A DNA stretch of 64,000 nt from Xestospongia bergquistia (taxonomy: Eukaryota; Porifera; Demospongiae; Haplosclerida; Petrosiidae), in assembly GCA_963965975.1 (NCBI GenBank), contig OZ014414.1, forward strand, positions 6,361,501-6,425,500, read 5' to 3'. The notes under the pieces were generated by a model. That model saw only the letters and a list, made by a program, of their open reading frames with translations. It was not told where the DNA came from and ran no database searches. Shown one piece after another: positions 12,250-22,560 of the stretch; the first letter of the stretch is position 1, and the number at the start of each line of letters is the position of its first letter. The position numbers and the translations under genes are program-made.

Positions 12250-13092
12250 TCACTTCAGTTTGGTAATGTCTGACGTAACAGCTAGATACGTCCCTGGGCG
12301 TTTTAACGAATCAGGATAAGACAATATATTGTCTTGAAAAAAAAACAAAAGAGTTTCTACAGGTTTAGGATATTTAAGGTGGAAGACATAGTAAGATGAA
12401 AATGTTAAGAATATGGCTGATTGAATGTTAGGAACTTGGCAGAGAACCTTCTTCTCAATGATTATGAAGAATTGAATTTGTTCACCAACAAAGATGATGA
12501 AGTATGGAGATGTGTTGTCAGTCTGTTCAGCTATATTTTCAGGAGTATCATCAATCTATTTGAGAATGATACACTTTAAAAAATACTATATACTTCTGAC
12601 CTGACATTCTTTGAAAAAGTATGAAGAAGTACAATGTAGTGCTTCAACAAGTATCTTTAATGCAGTCACCTGCTTTGAATAGTCATCTGTGTAATACATT
12701 AATATTAAAATTATCATTTAATATAATGAGTACATAATAATGTATTTACCACAATCCTTTAAGATAGCATTAGCACACGGTACAGTGCTAGTAAATTTTA
12801 ATAATACACTAGCAAAGATCATCAGATTATGATAGTTGGTATGTACAGCATGACGTACAGCTCTTAACAACATTAATAATGCTTTATTTGTTGACAAAGA
12901 CTTGGCTGTATCTTTTATAATTGCTAGTCTAGTTTTTGTAATAACTCCCTCTCCACACAGGTAATGTGCTACTCTAACAGGATATTGGAGAGACTGAGAG
13001 AGAGTACCATAGTGACAACGTAAAATGTCACTGGCATGATCTTCATGACTACTATAACTTGTCATTACTATCTCTTGATCCATTTCATCCAT
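12250..13092 (-). CDS. Three-exon gene: CARD-like domain fused to an unnamed C-terminal domain
   Basis: Exons 13092-12750, 12686-12601 and 12555-12250 join in phase (343+86+306 bases) to give 244 residues and a stop. Donors are GTAAAT and GTCAGA, acceptors TTACACAG and CAAATAG; introns are 63 and 45 bases. Residues ~15-113 form an all-helical CARD/death-fold-like unit (ILRCHYGTLSQSL, HYLCGEGVITKTRL, LLMLLRAVRHAVHTNYHNL, FASVLLKF). The rest (LKILVEALHCTSSYFFKECQ, SPYFIIFVGEQIQFFIII, YYVFHLKYPKPVETLLFFFQ, YPDSLKRPGTYLAV) matches the C-terminal domain of an unnamed family seen in fish and corals, often annotated SAMD3-like. The product is probably an intracellular adaptor. The ATG lies in an ATGG-repeat stretch, so an upstream exon is possible. 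Similar CARD-like exons occur at 16684-16990 and 36170-36485. Confidence 0.65.
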
Positions 13093-13150
13093 CTATCCAT
13101 CCATTCATAGGTCATCTTCAAGTGACAGAAGTGGGTGGAGTCATAAGGGT

Positions 13151-14126
13151 GTGGTTGCTAAGGAAAATGGGATACATCTACTTCAAACTAATGGGTCAGT
13201 CTCACACAGTGTCTTTAATGATGATGTAATTGATAATAGAGAAGATACACCACCAATGTCAAAATATTCACCTCATAAGGAATCCTTACCTGCTAGTCTT
13301 AATGTCTTAAGAGGGGTCACCAATAGTAACGAGGAAAAAATCCCTTCCTGGTAAATTAAGCCCACCTATAATTTGCCCTATAGCCAGTCCTGAAATGAGG
13401 CAGAAAGTAGATATGTTAACACAAGTTGTATCTCAAAGTTCTCATGATTCAGAAATTAATGTGTTCAGTTTTCCTGATCCACTTGAAATATTGAAAACTC
13501 ACAGACTCCCAATAGAATTAACATTATTTAATGGCATTAGTGACCTTTTAACAGATGATTTCACACCGGTCGATCAAAACACCTATTCATATGGTCAACC
13601 AGACTCACAAAGTTTCAAACTGGTTCTAAAAACCAGCCTAGTCCACCTCACCATTGTCGGGCTTCCAGTCCACCTAAGGGTAGTTCTCCAAGACACCAAC
13701 CAGTCTATGTCTGTGAGCAATTCTAGTCAGGAGAGTCCACGACCTCATCTTAAATCTCAAGGTAGTTTAAATGGGAGCTCAGCACGTTGTACATCTGACC
13801 AAAGTCTCAAAATGTCACCTAGGATTCCAAAGCAAAAAGCTCTACCTCCTCCATCCCCAGGAAAGAAGAAAAATAGCTCTAGACATTTAAGTTTAGAAGG
13901 AATTCCCACTTCTATCACTATTGACAAATTTAAATATCCACCTGCTCCTACTGTACAAGACAAGGGTTCTGAAATTATTAAAAATAATCCTTCATCCCCT
14001 ATTAGGGGATCTGTAGAACTTCAGAGGGAGCTCTCACAGGAACTGCTAAGATCAAGTAAGTTACTACAACAAGAGGAACATATATACCACATGATACAGG
14101 AGAAACAAATGAGTCAAGAAAAAGGA
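13151..14126 (+). pseudogene. Ser/Pro-rich coding region upstream of a kinase C-lobe
   Basis: The frame is open over most of 13151-13354 and 13395-14126, with a shift near 13340 and probably another pair near 13610-13720. It encodes a disordered Ser/Pro/Lys-rich chain (KKKNSSRHLSLEGIP, KQKALPPPSPGKKKN) ending in a helix (RELSQELLRSSKLLQQ). It runs without a stop into the kinase segment that starts near 14127. I recognise no domain. Sequence of this kind could be an intracellular tail or linker that has been placed beside kinase exons by rearrangement. Confidence 0.45.
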
Positions 14127-14127
14127 G

Positions 14128-14990
14128 CAGATTGTGTTGTAAAGATTGGTGACTTTGGTCTTGCTAAAGATCTGTATAGCCAAGGCTACTACCAAGTTTG
14201 AGAGAGAGGGGGGGGGGAGAGAGGGAGGAAGGGAGAGACTAGTACTGTACCAGTACGATTGATGGCACCAGAGGCTCTCCTTCAAAGGAAGTTAACAATT
14301 GAGTCTGATATTTGGTAAGTAAAAGTTGCATGAAGTGGTTATAATAAAGATATCATTATTGTAAAGGTCTTATGGAGTACTTCTGTGTGAGATTATGACA
14401 TTTGGTAATCAACCATATCCTGCTAGAATAAACCAAGAGGTTCTCCAGTTTGTAACAGGAGGAGGAAGATTAGATAAACCAGAGAATCGTCCAGGAAGAT
14501 TGTATGTTGAATGGATAGACAGATGGATGTATGGGTGGATCAATGGACTGATGGATGAATGTTTCGATATGAGACAAATGAATGGACAGTTAAATAATTC
14601 AAAGATCAATGGATGAATGAATGAATCACTAGATTAATATATATTAATAAATCTATTAATCATTAGATGATATCAGTATATTTATGACTAGATATTATAT
14701 TTTAAATGAATGAATAATAAAGTGGATATATTGATAGTCTGACTGACTTAGTTCTAATATTATAATTGTTAATTCTATTATTTGTAGATACAAACTCATG
14801 ATGATGTATTGGAAGAGGTATGCCAGTGAGGGACCTCACTTTGTACAAATAGATGTTATAGCATCATTCTTAGAACATGTTAACAATAAAAGAGACTTAT
14901 TATTCTAATGATGATGATGAAGATTTAGAAGAGGTCCTACAACGAAGAAACCCTAGACCTTCAAGAACATCATCTGTATGATCAGGTGAG
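14128..14990 (+). pseudogene. Receptor-type tyrosine kinase fragment, activation loop to C-lobe
   Basis: Exons: 14128-14314 (CVVKIGDFGLAKDLY with the DFG motif, then VPVRLMAPEALLQ and ESDIW), 14367-14501 (SYGVLLCEIMTFGNQPYP, RLDKPENRPGRL) and 14788-about 14906 (YKLMMMYWKRYASEG, IASFLEHVNN). All junctions have GT/AG. The activation loop is interrupted by a GA/G tract (14198-14238) with a stop. After HVNNKRDLL a one-base shift leads to a tail with DDDEDLEEVLQRRNPRPSR. The fragment complements the N-lobe at 11450-12028 but the two are separated by a minus-strand gene. An inverted paralogue lies at 52116-52920. Confidence 0.65.
14198..14238. repeat. GA/G-rich tract inside a kinase exon
   Basis: Purine-only run with ten consecutive G residues, lying between GYYQV and VPVRLMAPE codons. 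Confidence 0.9.
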
Positions 14991-15010
14991 ACCATTTATT
15001 CATCTATCAA

Positions 15011-15014
<4 letters not shown>

Positions 15015-15046
<32 letters not shown>
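15015..15046. repeat. (TA)n microsatellite
   Basis: About 32 bases of TA repeats in the intron after the kinase C-lobe exons. Confidence 0.9.
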
Positions 15047-15047
<1 letters not shown>

Positions 15048-15196
15048 GTCCAATCTGTCCATCTACAACTCCATCTGTCCATTTCTTCTCATCCATTTGT
15101 TCATAAATCCATGTACTCATAAGTATCTATTCATCAATTTTCCATCCATTTAGTCCTTTCATTTGTCCATTCTTTCCTTTATTCATCCATTTTATA

Positions 15197-15325
15197 GGTA
15201 TTGTAAATTTAGTTCATCAAGGTAGTATGTGAATTCGCAACAGTTTCCTATGGAGAGGTAGTCTCCATAAAAAAGAAGAACTTGAGTCACATTAGAATCA
15301 TACTGGAATGAACAGTGATGAAAAT
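15197..15325 (+). pseudogene. Terminal exon of the kinase gene, degraded copy
   Basis: After the acceptor TTTTATAG the sequence encodes GIVNLVHQGSM, a stop, then RGSLHKKEELESH in the frame shared with the open paralogous exon at 52234-52116 (GIVNLTCQGSIQ, RGSLHRKELGSH). The pair shows that this is the C-terminal exon of the kinase gene; this copy has a stop. Confidence 0.5.
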
Positions 15326-15330
15326 TTAAT

Positions 15331-15463
15331 AGAGGTAATGTACTCAATATAATGAGGTAATGTACCCAATATAATGAGGTAATGTACCCAATATAATAGA
15401 GGTAATGTACCAAATATAATGAGGTAATGTACCCAACATAATAGAGGTAATGTACCCAATCTA
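15331..15463. repeat. Minisatellite, six copies of a 22-24-base unit
   Basis: Units close to GAGGTAATGTACCCAATATA, some with an extra TA before GAGG, in direct tandem order. Confidence 0.9.
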
Positions 15464-16025
15464 AGTGCTATTTGGAGTACATTGGACTCTAGCTGTGAAC
15501 AAGATGCTCACTCAATATTGTATAGAGTGCAATATATACTGTATAACAAAAGAACAGAATGGTGATTTATAGTGAAGTTTCAGTAGATCATTGGTTATAG
15601 ATAAAACTTCAGAGAAGTATTAACTGTTCATGATAGTTATAAATACTGCAAAACAATATAAAAAGGCCATATCTATATATGCTATACAGGTTTCTATACA
15701 GCATAGTCAGCTCTTTATGGCATATACAGCACTGTTATTGACCTTGATATACCCAGACACATTAAAACATGGTGGTAATATGACAGTTAGTTCAACAATT
15801 GTACTTTCTTTTAGATTAAGTAGAGAAATGTCTTCCATGTTAGACTCAGACCTATCAAGTATTTACAATATAATATGAATATAAAAATGATGGTTGTAAT
15901 TTCATCTCCATTATCAATTGTAACTATATATATTTGCTGACAAGTATATATTTTGAAAGGTTATATTATGAATTATCTAATGTTTGATTTAATAAAATAT
16001 ATACATTAACTTTTATATTGACTAC
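15464..16025. other. No gene seen
   Basis: AT-rich. An 82-codon plus-strand frame (15630-15878) has no recognisable motif and no splice context that I would trust. Confidence 0.4.
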
Positions 16026-17747
16026 CTTCAATAACTGCAGTAATAGTAGGTTGTCCTTCTACAGCATCATATTCAAAAATAACCTCGTACCCAGGCTTTC
16101 GCAAAAGAATAGAAAGCCTGGTAACTACAGCTTGCGCATGCGCTTATATAATTATTATAATTTATGCAATATAGTGACATCATAATTACAGCATTTTAAA
16201 TTAAATGACGAATAAATGGGCTGAGTTTACATTGATGACGTTTCATTCACTACACGAGCTTAAGCGTGGCTAGTCGAGTTTGTCGGTTGTGCTAGAAACA
16301 AAAATAGCGTCAAACTTGTTCAGTGCTGTTGGGATACAAAACCGCACGAAGACATCTTTTCCGTGATATATAGCTTCAGTGGTCAAGAGTTGCTCTTTTG
16401 TAAGAGATAGATTTGGTCTTCCTTGCTGCTTTAGAGCTTAGAGTAGAGCAGCAGAAAAGTTTCTATAAGTACTACAAGTAGCCATCAGAGTTTGACATTG
16501 CGGTAAAAGGAATTTGACGTCATAGTTGACGGAGGATTCCTAAAGTATACTATTTTCCAAGAAATCTCTGGAAATTAAACTCTTGCACAAACAGTAGTTA
16601 CCAAGGGTTCTTTTCTTCCCGAACGCCTGGGTACGAGGCTAGTAGGCTACTTCAAATAATATTCTCTCTATAAAGAATGACTTTTATTGAAGAATTATAT
16701 TTATAACTAATATTCTATATTTACTGCAATTCTTTAAAATAGCATTAGCACATGGTACATTGCTAGTAAACTTTAACAGTATGTTAGCAAACATCTCCAG
16801 GTGATGGTAGTTGATATGCACAGCATGACGTACAGCTTTTAACGCAAGAAAAATTGCTTCTTTTTTGGAATAAGACCATGCAGTAGTTTTCACATTAAAT
16901 AATGTCGTCTGTGAAATAACTCTCTCCACCGAGTAACTCTGCTACTCTAATGGGATATTGAAGAGACTGAGAGAGAGTACCATAATGATATATAACGTAA
17001 AATGTCACTAGCCATAGCAGCTTTTGCTATGAAATAGATTTATTAAGTATATATCAACTATTATATTCATATACCATTAGAATCAGATGTTGGTTCCAAA
17101 TCAAGCTTATCCTTTTTTCGTTTTAAGTCCTCATCAGATATCTCTTTGTCGTCGCTTTTTTATATTTGATGTATTTAAATCTGCCATCTGACAACATAGT
17201 TAAACAACAACATGAACATTGATTTTATGAACAACATTGTTGCCAACAACCTGATATTCCAAGTACTCCACTGTATGATCACATTCTATACCTTCAATTG
17301 AGTCACTAGTAGCTTGTTGATATTGATGACCACTATGACCTGTCATTGTTATCTCTTTAACTACTGTCATCTGATCATCTGGACATTTTTGAGCTAAGCA
17401 AATAAGCAATTTTACAGTAGATTAGTAGTGAGTATAGTGATTACCATATTCACTGATCATTTTTTCAGATAGCATTTTGTCTCTTCAAACATGGACAGTA
17501 CTGTTGCTAACACTTTCAATTTCTTCTGATCTGAAGATATTGCTGTATGTATAGCAGAAAATAAAGTTGTCATCTTATCTAAACTGCCTTCAAATGTCTC
17601 CATCTTATCAAGTGTTGGTTCATCTATACATCTCTCACTAAATAAGAGCTGGGACACTTTTACAGGATCAATCAGACACTGTGACAGTGTCTCAATGTGG
17701 CTTTGAAATATACTAGTTGCTTCAGTATTCAGATGTTGTGAGTCCAT
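16026..17747 (-). pseudogene. Multi-exon gene with two CARD-like domains, disrupted
   Basis: Minus-strand order: exon 17747-17457 starts at ATG (MDSQHLNTEATSIFQSHIET) with a CARD-like helical unit (VSQLLFSERCIDEPTLDKM, LFSAIHTAISSDQKKL). Then come a linker exon 17398-17200 (EITMTGHSGHQYQQAT), a charged linker ~17175-17078 (KSDDKEISDEDLKRKKDKLD), a second CARD-like unit ~17010-16690 (SLSQSLQYPIRVAELL, then in a shifted frame LKAVRHAVHINYHHL), and a short exon 16071-16026 (FEYDAVEGQPTITAVIEG). Frames break after FEETKCYLKK and inside the second CARD-like unit, and a MITE splits the last exon. By family the product would be a cytoplasmic death-fold adaptor or the N-terminal part of an NLR-type receptor. 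The parallel gene on the plus strand is at 35.7-36.9 kb. Confidence 0.55.
16080..16650. mobile_element. MITE with CCTCGTACCCAGGC inverted ends
   Basis: About 570 bases. The left end reads AACCTCGTACCCAGGC and the right end GCCTGGGTACGAGGCTAG. It is flanked by TTCAAAAA (16072-16079) and TTCAAATA (16651-16658), a likely 8-base target duplication with one change, which points to a hAT-type element. It has higher GC than its surroundings. It sits inside the last recognisable exon of the minus-strand CARD-like gene. Confidence 0.7.
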
Positions 17748-18010
17748 TCCTATAATAAGAACAGTACACAGTACACAAACAAACTACTAATATAACATTT
17801 ATACTTAGAAGCATATGTAAAAGGTTCTTGTAATAGTGTTTTTCCATTAGCTCTGCGCAAAGTGGAAGTAACATCCATCAGATGGATATAAGATTCCTTT
17901 GGAACAGCTGTTATGTATAATTCATAGATAGGTATATGTCCATTTATTGTTTATTTATTATATTGTCAAATGAAACTATAAAAATGGACAAATAAATTCT
18001 TTCATATAAT

Positions 18011-18252
18011 ATATGTGACCTGATTTGCAATAAGGAACCACTTCTAACAAAACATTTGTGACCTGAATTGTGAAAAGGGACTACTGTTAGAACACCTCAA
18101 AAATTTTGTTTATATACAGTTGTTGTATATGCACGACTAATTATGATAAATGTATATATACAAAAGATGTTTTAACAGTAGTTCCTTTTCACAAATCATG
18201 TCACAAATGTTTTGACAGAAGTGGTCCCTTTTTGCAAATGGGGTCACATATA
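18011..18252. mobile_element. Fold-back MITE at a TA site
   Basis: Two ~80-base arms are inverted copies (TATGTGACC..., ending GGTCACATA), with shared blocks such as GGACCACTTCT and ACATTTGTGAC. The element is flanked by TA. Duplicate copy B shows the empty site (CATATAATAACAAC near 25684), so the insertion came after the duplication. TA targets are typical of Tc1/mariner-type elements. Confidence 0.85.
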
Positions 18253-18506
18253 GTAACAACAAAGGCCCAACTCAATCAACTACTGTTATTATGCAATTAA
18301 TACACAGGTTCATGATATGTACTAACTTCAAAATAGGTCTTCATTAAAATGGAAACTTAACACAATACAGTCTACATGAAAATTTGTAAATAAATTAATT
18401 ACAAGTAAATGGCTATTTAGAAAACTTTAGTGTTTATTACTTCATACAGTGCAAACTATAATCATCAGTAAACAAATAAGCATAAATGGATGAAGATGTA
18501 AAGCAG

Positions 18507-19691
18507 TTACTGAATATAAAGTTCAATAATATCCAGTGGAGTATCTTCATCATTTGATGGATTTTCACTACCACATATTCTTAATTCAATATCTTCAGTG
18601 GTAGTCTCATTGAGATTCTTTATAAACCATGGCATTTTAGGGTTAGTACAACATGGTCCTTCACTTCCATTACATTGTTGTCCATCCCACAATGTATCAT
18701 TAGAGTATAAGATGAATTGCTCATATTGTACTGAATACAATCCAGATTCACAATAGTAATCACTACCTACCCACTCTGGTACATATGTACCAATACTATT
18801 ACTATTACATGGACAATTATATTGACGAAGTAAGTCATTTTCTAGAACTGTTTCTCTCGCACCACAAGCGTAAGTCCAAATGTGTTTATGAGGATTACTG
18901 CCATAAGTAATAGTAACACCATCAACATATGTGCTGCAATTATCAATGTCTGGAATGGCATTACTAGCATATAAAGGTGGAAATCCATCTGGTACACCAA
19001 ACTGATAACCTCTTATTCGACCACAAACTTTACTGTAATAAAATCCACGAGCAGAGTAAATTATAGATGAAGACATAGGTCGACCACAAAGTCTGTGATC
19101 TATGTTGTCAAATTGTCTTAGTGTTAGTCCAAGTGGACAGGTAGCATTAGGTTCACTCATGTTGAGGTAGCCTATTCTCATCCAGCCACCTTTACCATCA
19201 CAGTTAGTAACCTCCATATCACAGTATACTGATATAAGAGAACCATTAGGAAGTCGTATTGTGTAATAACCTGAGAGAGAAAGATTATTTTGCTGTTTAA
19301 TATCAAGACATGTAGTTGGATACAAGTTAATGAACTTAGAGATTGCTTCTAATTGTTCCATCAATTTTCCACCAAGATCAGTAACGTTGTCACATTCATA
19401 AGATTTTTCAACACAATGTTGTGATGAATAAAAGTTTGTAAATGCAATATCCTTGACGTACTCCTTTCCATTACAGACCATACAAGTCTCAGTGGGAGGA
19501 ACAACACGGGAGAGTATATTTAAGGATTCAGAAAGTCCCTGCTCAGCACATTGAAAGCTACTTTGATAGACCTTAACTGGAACATCTGTAATTGTAATAT
19601 TTTGAAATGGATGCTTTTTGATATCATCTCCATAACACCCAAAAACAAGAGCTCCAAATAAAAGAAAGCACTTAGCAAAAAGGAGAACCAT
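18507..19691 (-). CDS. Secreted fibrinogen-like glycoprotein, intact single-exon gene
   Basis: The 394-residue frame starts MVLLFAKCFLLFGALVFG, a clear signal peptide, at ATG 19691. It continues with a Cys-containing N-terminal region and a short helix (GGKLMEQLEAISKFI). From about residue 140 a fibrinogen-C-like start follows (LSGYYTIRLPNGSLISVYCD, then NCDGKGGWMRIGYLN). A family-specific Cys-rich part comes next (DHRLCGRP, VDGVTITYG, HKHIWTYACGARE, NCPCNSN, GSDYYCESG, LWDGQQCNGSEGPCCTNPKM) and the chain ends DTPLDIIELYIQ. About ten N-X-S/T sites are visible. There is no membrane anchor, so it is probably secreted. Only the first ~40 residues of the fibrinogen fold are conserved; the rest is a lineage-specific form. 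By family analogy it could be a lectin-like recognition protein. It is the only uninterrupted member of at least eight copies in the window. Confidence 0.85.
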   Translation of the reverse strand: MVLLFAKCFLLFGALVFGCYGDDIKKHPFQNITITDVPVKVYQSSFQCAEQGLSESLNILSRVVPPTETCMVCNGKEYVKDIAFTNFYSSQHCVEKSYECDNVTDLGGKLMEQLEAISKFINLYPTTCLDIKQQNNLSLSGYYTIRLPNGSLISVYCDMEVTNCDGKGGWMRIGYLNMSEPNATCPLGLTLRQFDNIDHRLCGRPMSSSIIYSARGFYYSKVCGRIRGYQFGVPDGFPPLYASNAIPDIDNCSTYVDGVTITYGSNPHKHIWTYACGARETVLENDLLRQYNCPCNSNSIGTYVPEWVGSDYYCESGLYSVQYEQFILYSNDTLWDGQQCNGSEGPCCTNPKMPWFIKNLNETTTEDIELRICGSENPSNDEDTPLDIIELYIQ

Positions 19692-20441
19692 TGCTAAATC
19701 TAGTTGTGAGGCGAGCCTGAGCGACAGTGGGAAGTTATTGATGGCGTTCGCTCTAAAATATTTTCATCTAATTAATATTACTTAATATTTAATCTAATTA
19801 ATTAATATTAATATTATTAATATTAAGAGTACTTAATTTTTAATTTAATGTTATTCGGAGATAAATGATCAAGACAACACTATTCTTCTGTTATCGCACT
19901 TAGCTATAAATTGGCCAATCACAGCATCTAAATGTTCTTTGATGCCTCCTTCTATATAGACATATTTACTAGATACATTCGGCTATTGTTGAACAAAGAC
20001 AGGTTTTTGATGTTTGAGGGCAGAAAAGATCTTTCACAAGCATGATTTGCTGACTACAATTGTGATTGAAAACAGCTGTAATGAGATTACACTTGGAATT
20101 CTGCTTGAAGAGGATTGAGTTGACAATCACTTATACTTTGAGAGAAGTACTGGTAGTGCTAGAACTACCATACTGATTGTGAACAAATATCTTCACTACC
20201 TTTTGCTAATGTATTGTTATAACTTTGGGACAAAATATGTGGGCCAATACCAACTACCCTTCATCACACTAGTACACAGTAGTGTGCCGAAAGCTAGTCA
20301 CTACATATCCAAATTCTTAGGGATGCTATTGGGAATGGATTTGTAAGTTCTTGCACTTCATAAATTATAACACCTTTGATTTTGATTATATATTCTTATT
20401 AATTTCATTATTATTGCTATGCATGTTTTTCTTTCGCTAGG

Positions 20442-21893
20442 GAACTTGGAAAATACAGCTCAGGCAGAAAATGAGCAATGTGAGAAGACCATCTTCATCT
20501 AATTTGGATGAGGTGAGATAATTATTATTGTATTATGATTAACATACTTTGTTCTTTCCATGTGGTAGATAAAGTATTGTGAAACATCAAAGTCCCAAAC
20601 TAGGAAATGCTCGGTAATAAATTAGTCTTTGTAAACTAATACATCATCATTATGCTGTGTTTATCAATAAAACTATAAGTGTTATGTACCTCCATTTATA
20701 TTGAAGCAGGTGGAACCCCTAAGTGACAAAAAGTTTCTGATAAGATCAATTTTGTGAGTATATGTTGAGGTTACATGATTTGTATTAACTGTTTTGTAAT
20801 TTTAATGTTTACATGTAGTTTAATACTGAACAATCCCAAGAGACTGACAATGATGTTCATGAGAGTAATCTTGCTCTCCTCCAACAGCAACTGGCAAAAC
20901 AGGATCATGAAGTGTCGGACATAAAGTCTTTGATGCATGCAACCGTTTCCAGTCAAAAAAAATGGATAATTGAAGACATTCCACCTGTCTATCAAATCCT
21001 TGATTTGTTTCCATCACTAAAAAAAGTGAAATACGTGGGTAATGAAAACTACTATGTACAATTATTCTTTATCATTATTATATTTAGTTGATGTATGAAT
21101 TGAAGTGTATAGTGGAGCAGGATGACTCACTAGAGGCTTTCCCGACTATGTTCAAGGATGGAAAAGCTAACTTCACACAGTTGCAATCCAAGATCCAAGC
21201 TGGAAAGTGAGACGTCTAGTTCTTTAGTAGTATTACTTGAAAAACAGAGTAATGAGTTGTCCTTTTGTCTTGGTGAGTTGATGATTGGTACATATTCCAA
21301 CAAATTTGTAAATATTGCTTTTCTATTTAATGATCAGATGCAGTTGATGATCTAGAATCCACCAATGAAGCCAACGACACTAGCAATCTTGAAAGCATGC
21401 ATGCCTTTAAGCAGAGCATCTTCTTTTACCAAAGTTGTTTACAAACACATCTGTTATTAATGTTTTAACTGTGAGTATCAAGTTACATTAAAGTATCAGG
21501 TTACTTACTTTTTTTTATTACACAAATTTCTTTTCATATCCTCTATCATGCTTGATATATTTTTTGTATAGGATCCATGTGATGACTTAGAGGAGCTGGC
21601 TAAAAGAGACAAACGAAATTATCCCTATATTACTGCTGTGAACAACAGTGGTACAATGCAGTTCTTCCTCGTTGTTGAGCGCATTGTATTCACAAAAACA
21701 TCTGACTTTTTAAAGCTTTGTGGGGACTAATTATAGCATATTTCACTTTTAATATTCAATACCCCAAAGCACTTACCAACGTCCTTGTTTTTACACAACA
21801 TTTGCTGTTAGAAATCAAAAACGAAGGTCTCAAAATCCCTCCTCTTGTAAACCGAGTGTACAGTGCTGTGGTGAAGACTATGTCTGAATGAAT
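20442..21893 (+). pseudogene. SAMD3-like gene remnant (C-terminal parts)
   Basis: Coding blocks with splice signals: 20454-20514 (GTWKIQLRQKMSNVRRPSSS), 20819-about 21029 (LQQQLAKQDHEVSDIKSL; DIPPVYQILDLFPSLKKV), ~21089-21208 (LMYELKCIVEQDDSLEAF) and 21572-21891 (DDLEELAKRDKRNYPYITAV, FFLVVERIVF, then in a second frame AYFTFNIQYPKALTNVLVF and the end VKTMSE). The order (WK..LR..MSN, DLFP, PYI..V, YF.FNI.YPK) matches an unnamed family common in fish, cnidarians and sponges, often annotated SAMD3-like. The shift lies near 21700 in a T/A run. The last domain is homologous to the C-terminal half of the gene at 12250-13092. The block lies in the part of duplication copy A that copy B lacks. Confidence 0.5.
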
Positions 21894-21902
21894 GTCATTA
21901 TA

Positions 21903-21905
21903 TAT

Positions 21906-21940
<35 letters not shown>
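21903..21940. repeat. (TA)n microsatellite
   Basis: AT dinucleotide run of about 38 bases. Confidence 0.9.
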
Positions 21941-21941
<1 letters not shown>

Positions 21942-22560
21942 TACATCTCTGAGCATGCCTGATTTAGATTAATTAGATTATAATATACATTATTTTTTTT
22001 GGTTTTGTTTTGGTTTGATGCAGTTTCTCACAGTTGTTGATTTTTAAGGATAAAAGATTTGTTGAACAACTATATTTTGCTCTACATACAATGCAGAATT
22101 GTAGCAGCTACAACCTTGGGTTGTTACTCAGTAACAACTTTTGGGTTGTCATATTTAAACCAGTGGGCGAGCAACCTTAGGGTTGTTAAGACAACAACCT
22201 CTTTTTTACAGTGTAGATTCATTATCATACTTTGCTTTCTTCATGGAAAGAAATCAGTCAAAGACAAAGTTCATGTACTAATTTTAATTAATTTAAAATA
22301 AAACAAAATGGTCTATAATTTTGAAAATGCTTTGATCCTTCAGTTGTATGGCTATTCAGGTTACTCTAATGTATTTATTTCACTTATTTTAGTAAAATAA
22401 TTACATACACTGTTGGCTGTACTTAAAATATAGACAAAATGCGTGTAGACAATTAATAAAAGTAGATCAAATAAGAAGTATTATAATAAATGACAAATAA
22501 TGAAAAAATAATTAGCTACAACTCAGTGTGTTTATGACTATAAGACGTTAAGAAATGGAT

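Larger units (their letters stand above)
17889..22560 (-). repeat. Segmental duplication, copy A
   Basis: Colinear with 25567-27876 (copy B) over the fibrinogen-like gene, its 3' flank and about 0.55 kb of 5' flank. After 20226 the match jumps to about 22212-22560. Copy A therefore has about 1.98 kb (20226-22212) that copy B lacks, plus a TA-flanked MITE at 18011-18252. The coding parts are very similar between the copies. Confidence 0.8.

Noticed and set aside
13757-13963. 68-codon minus-strand frame
   Set aside because: Antisense of the Ser/Pro-rich coding region.
14409-14609. 66-codon minus-strand frame opposite the kinase C-lobe
   Set aside because: Antisense of a recognised kinase exon and of TGGATGGA simple sequence.
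15000-15463. CRISPR-like array
   Set aside because: The units are adjoining tandem copies without unique spacers, and the host is eukaryotic.
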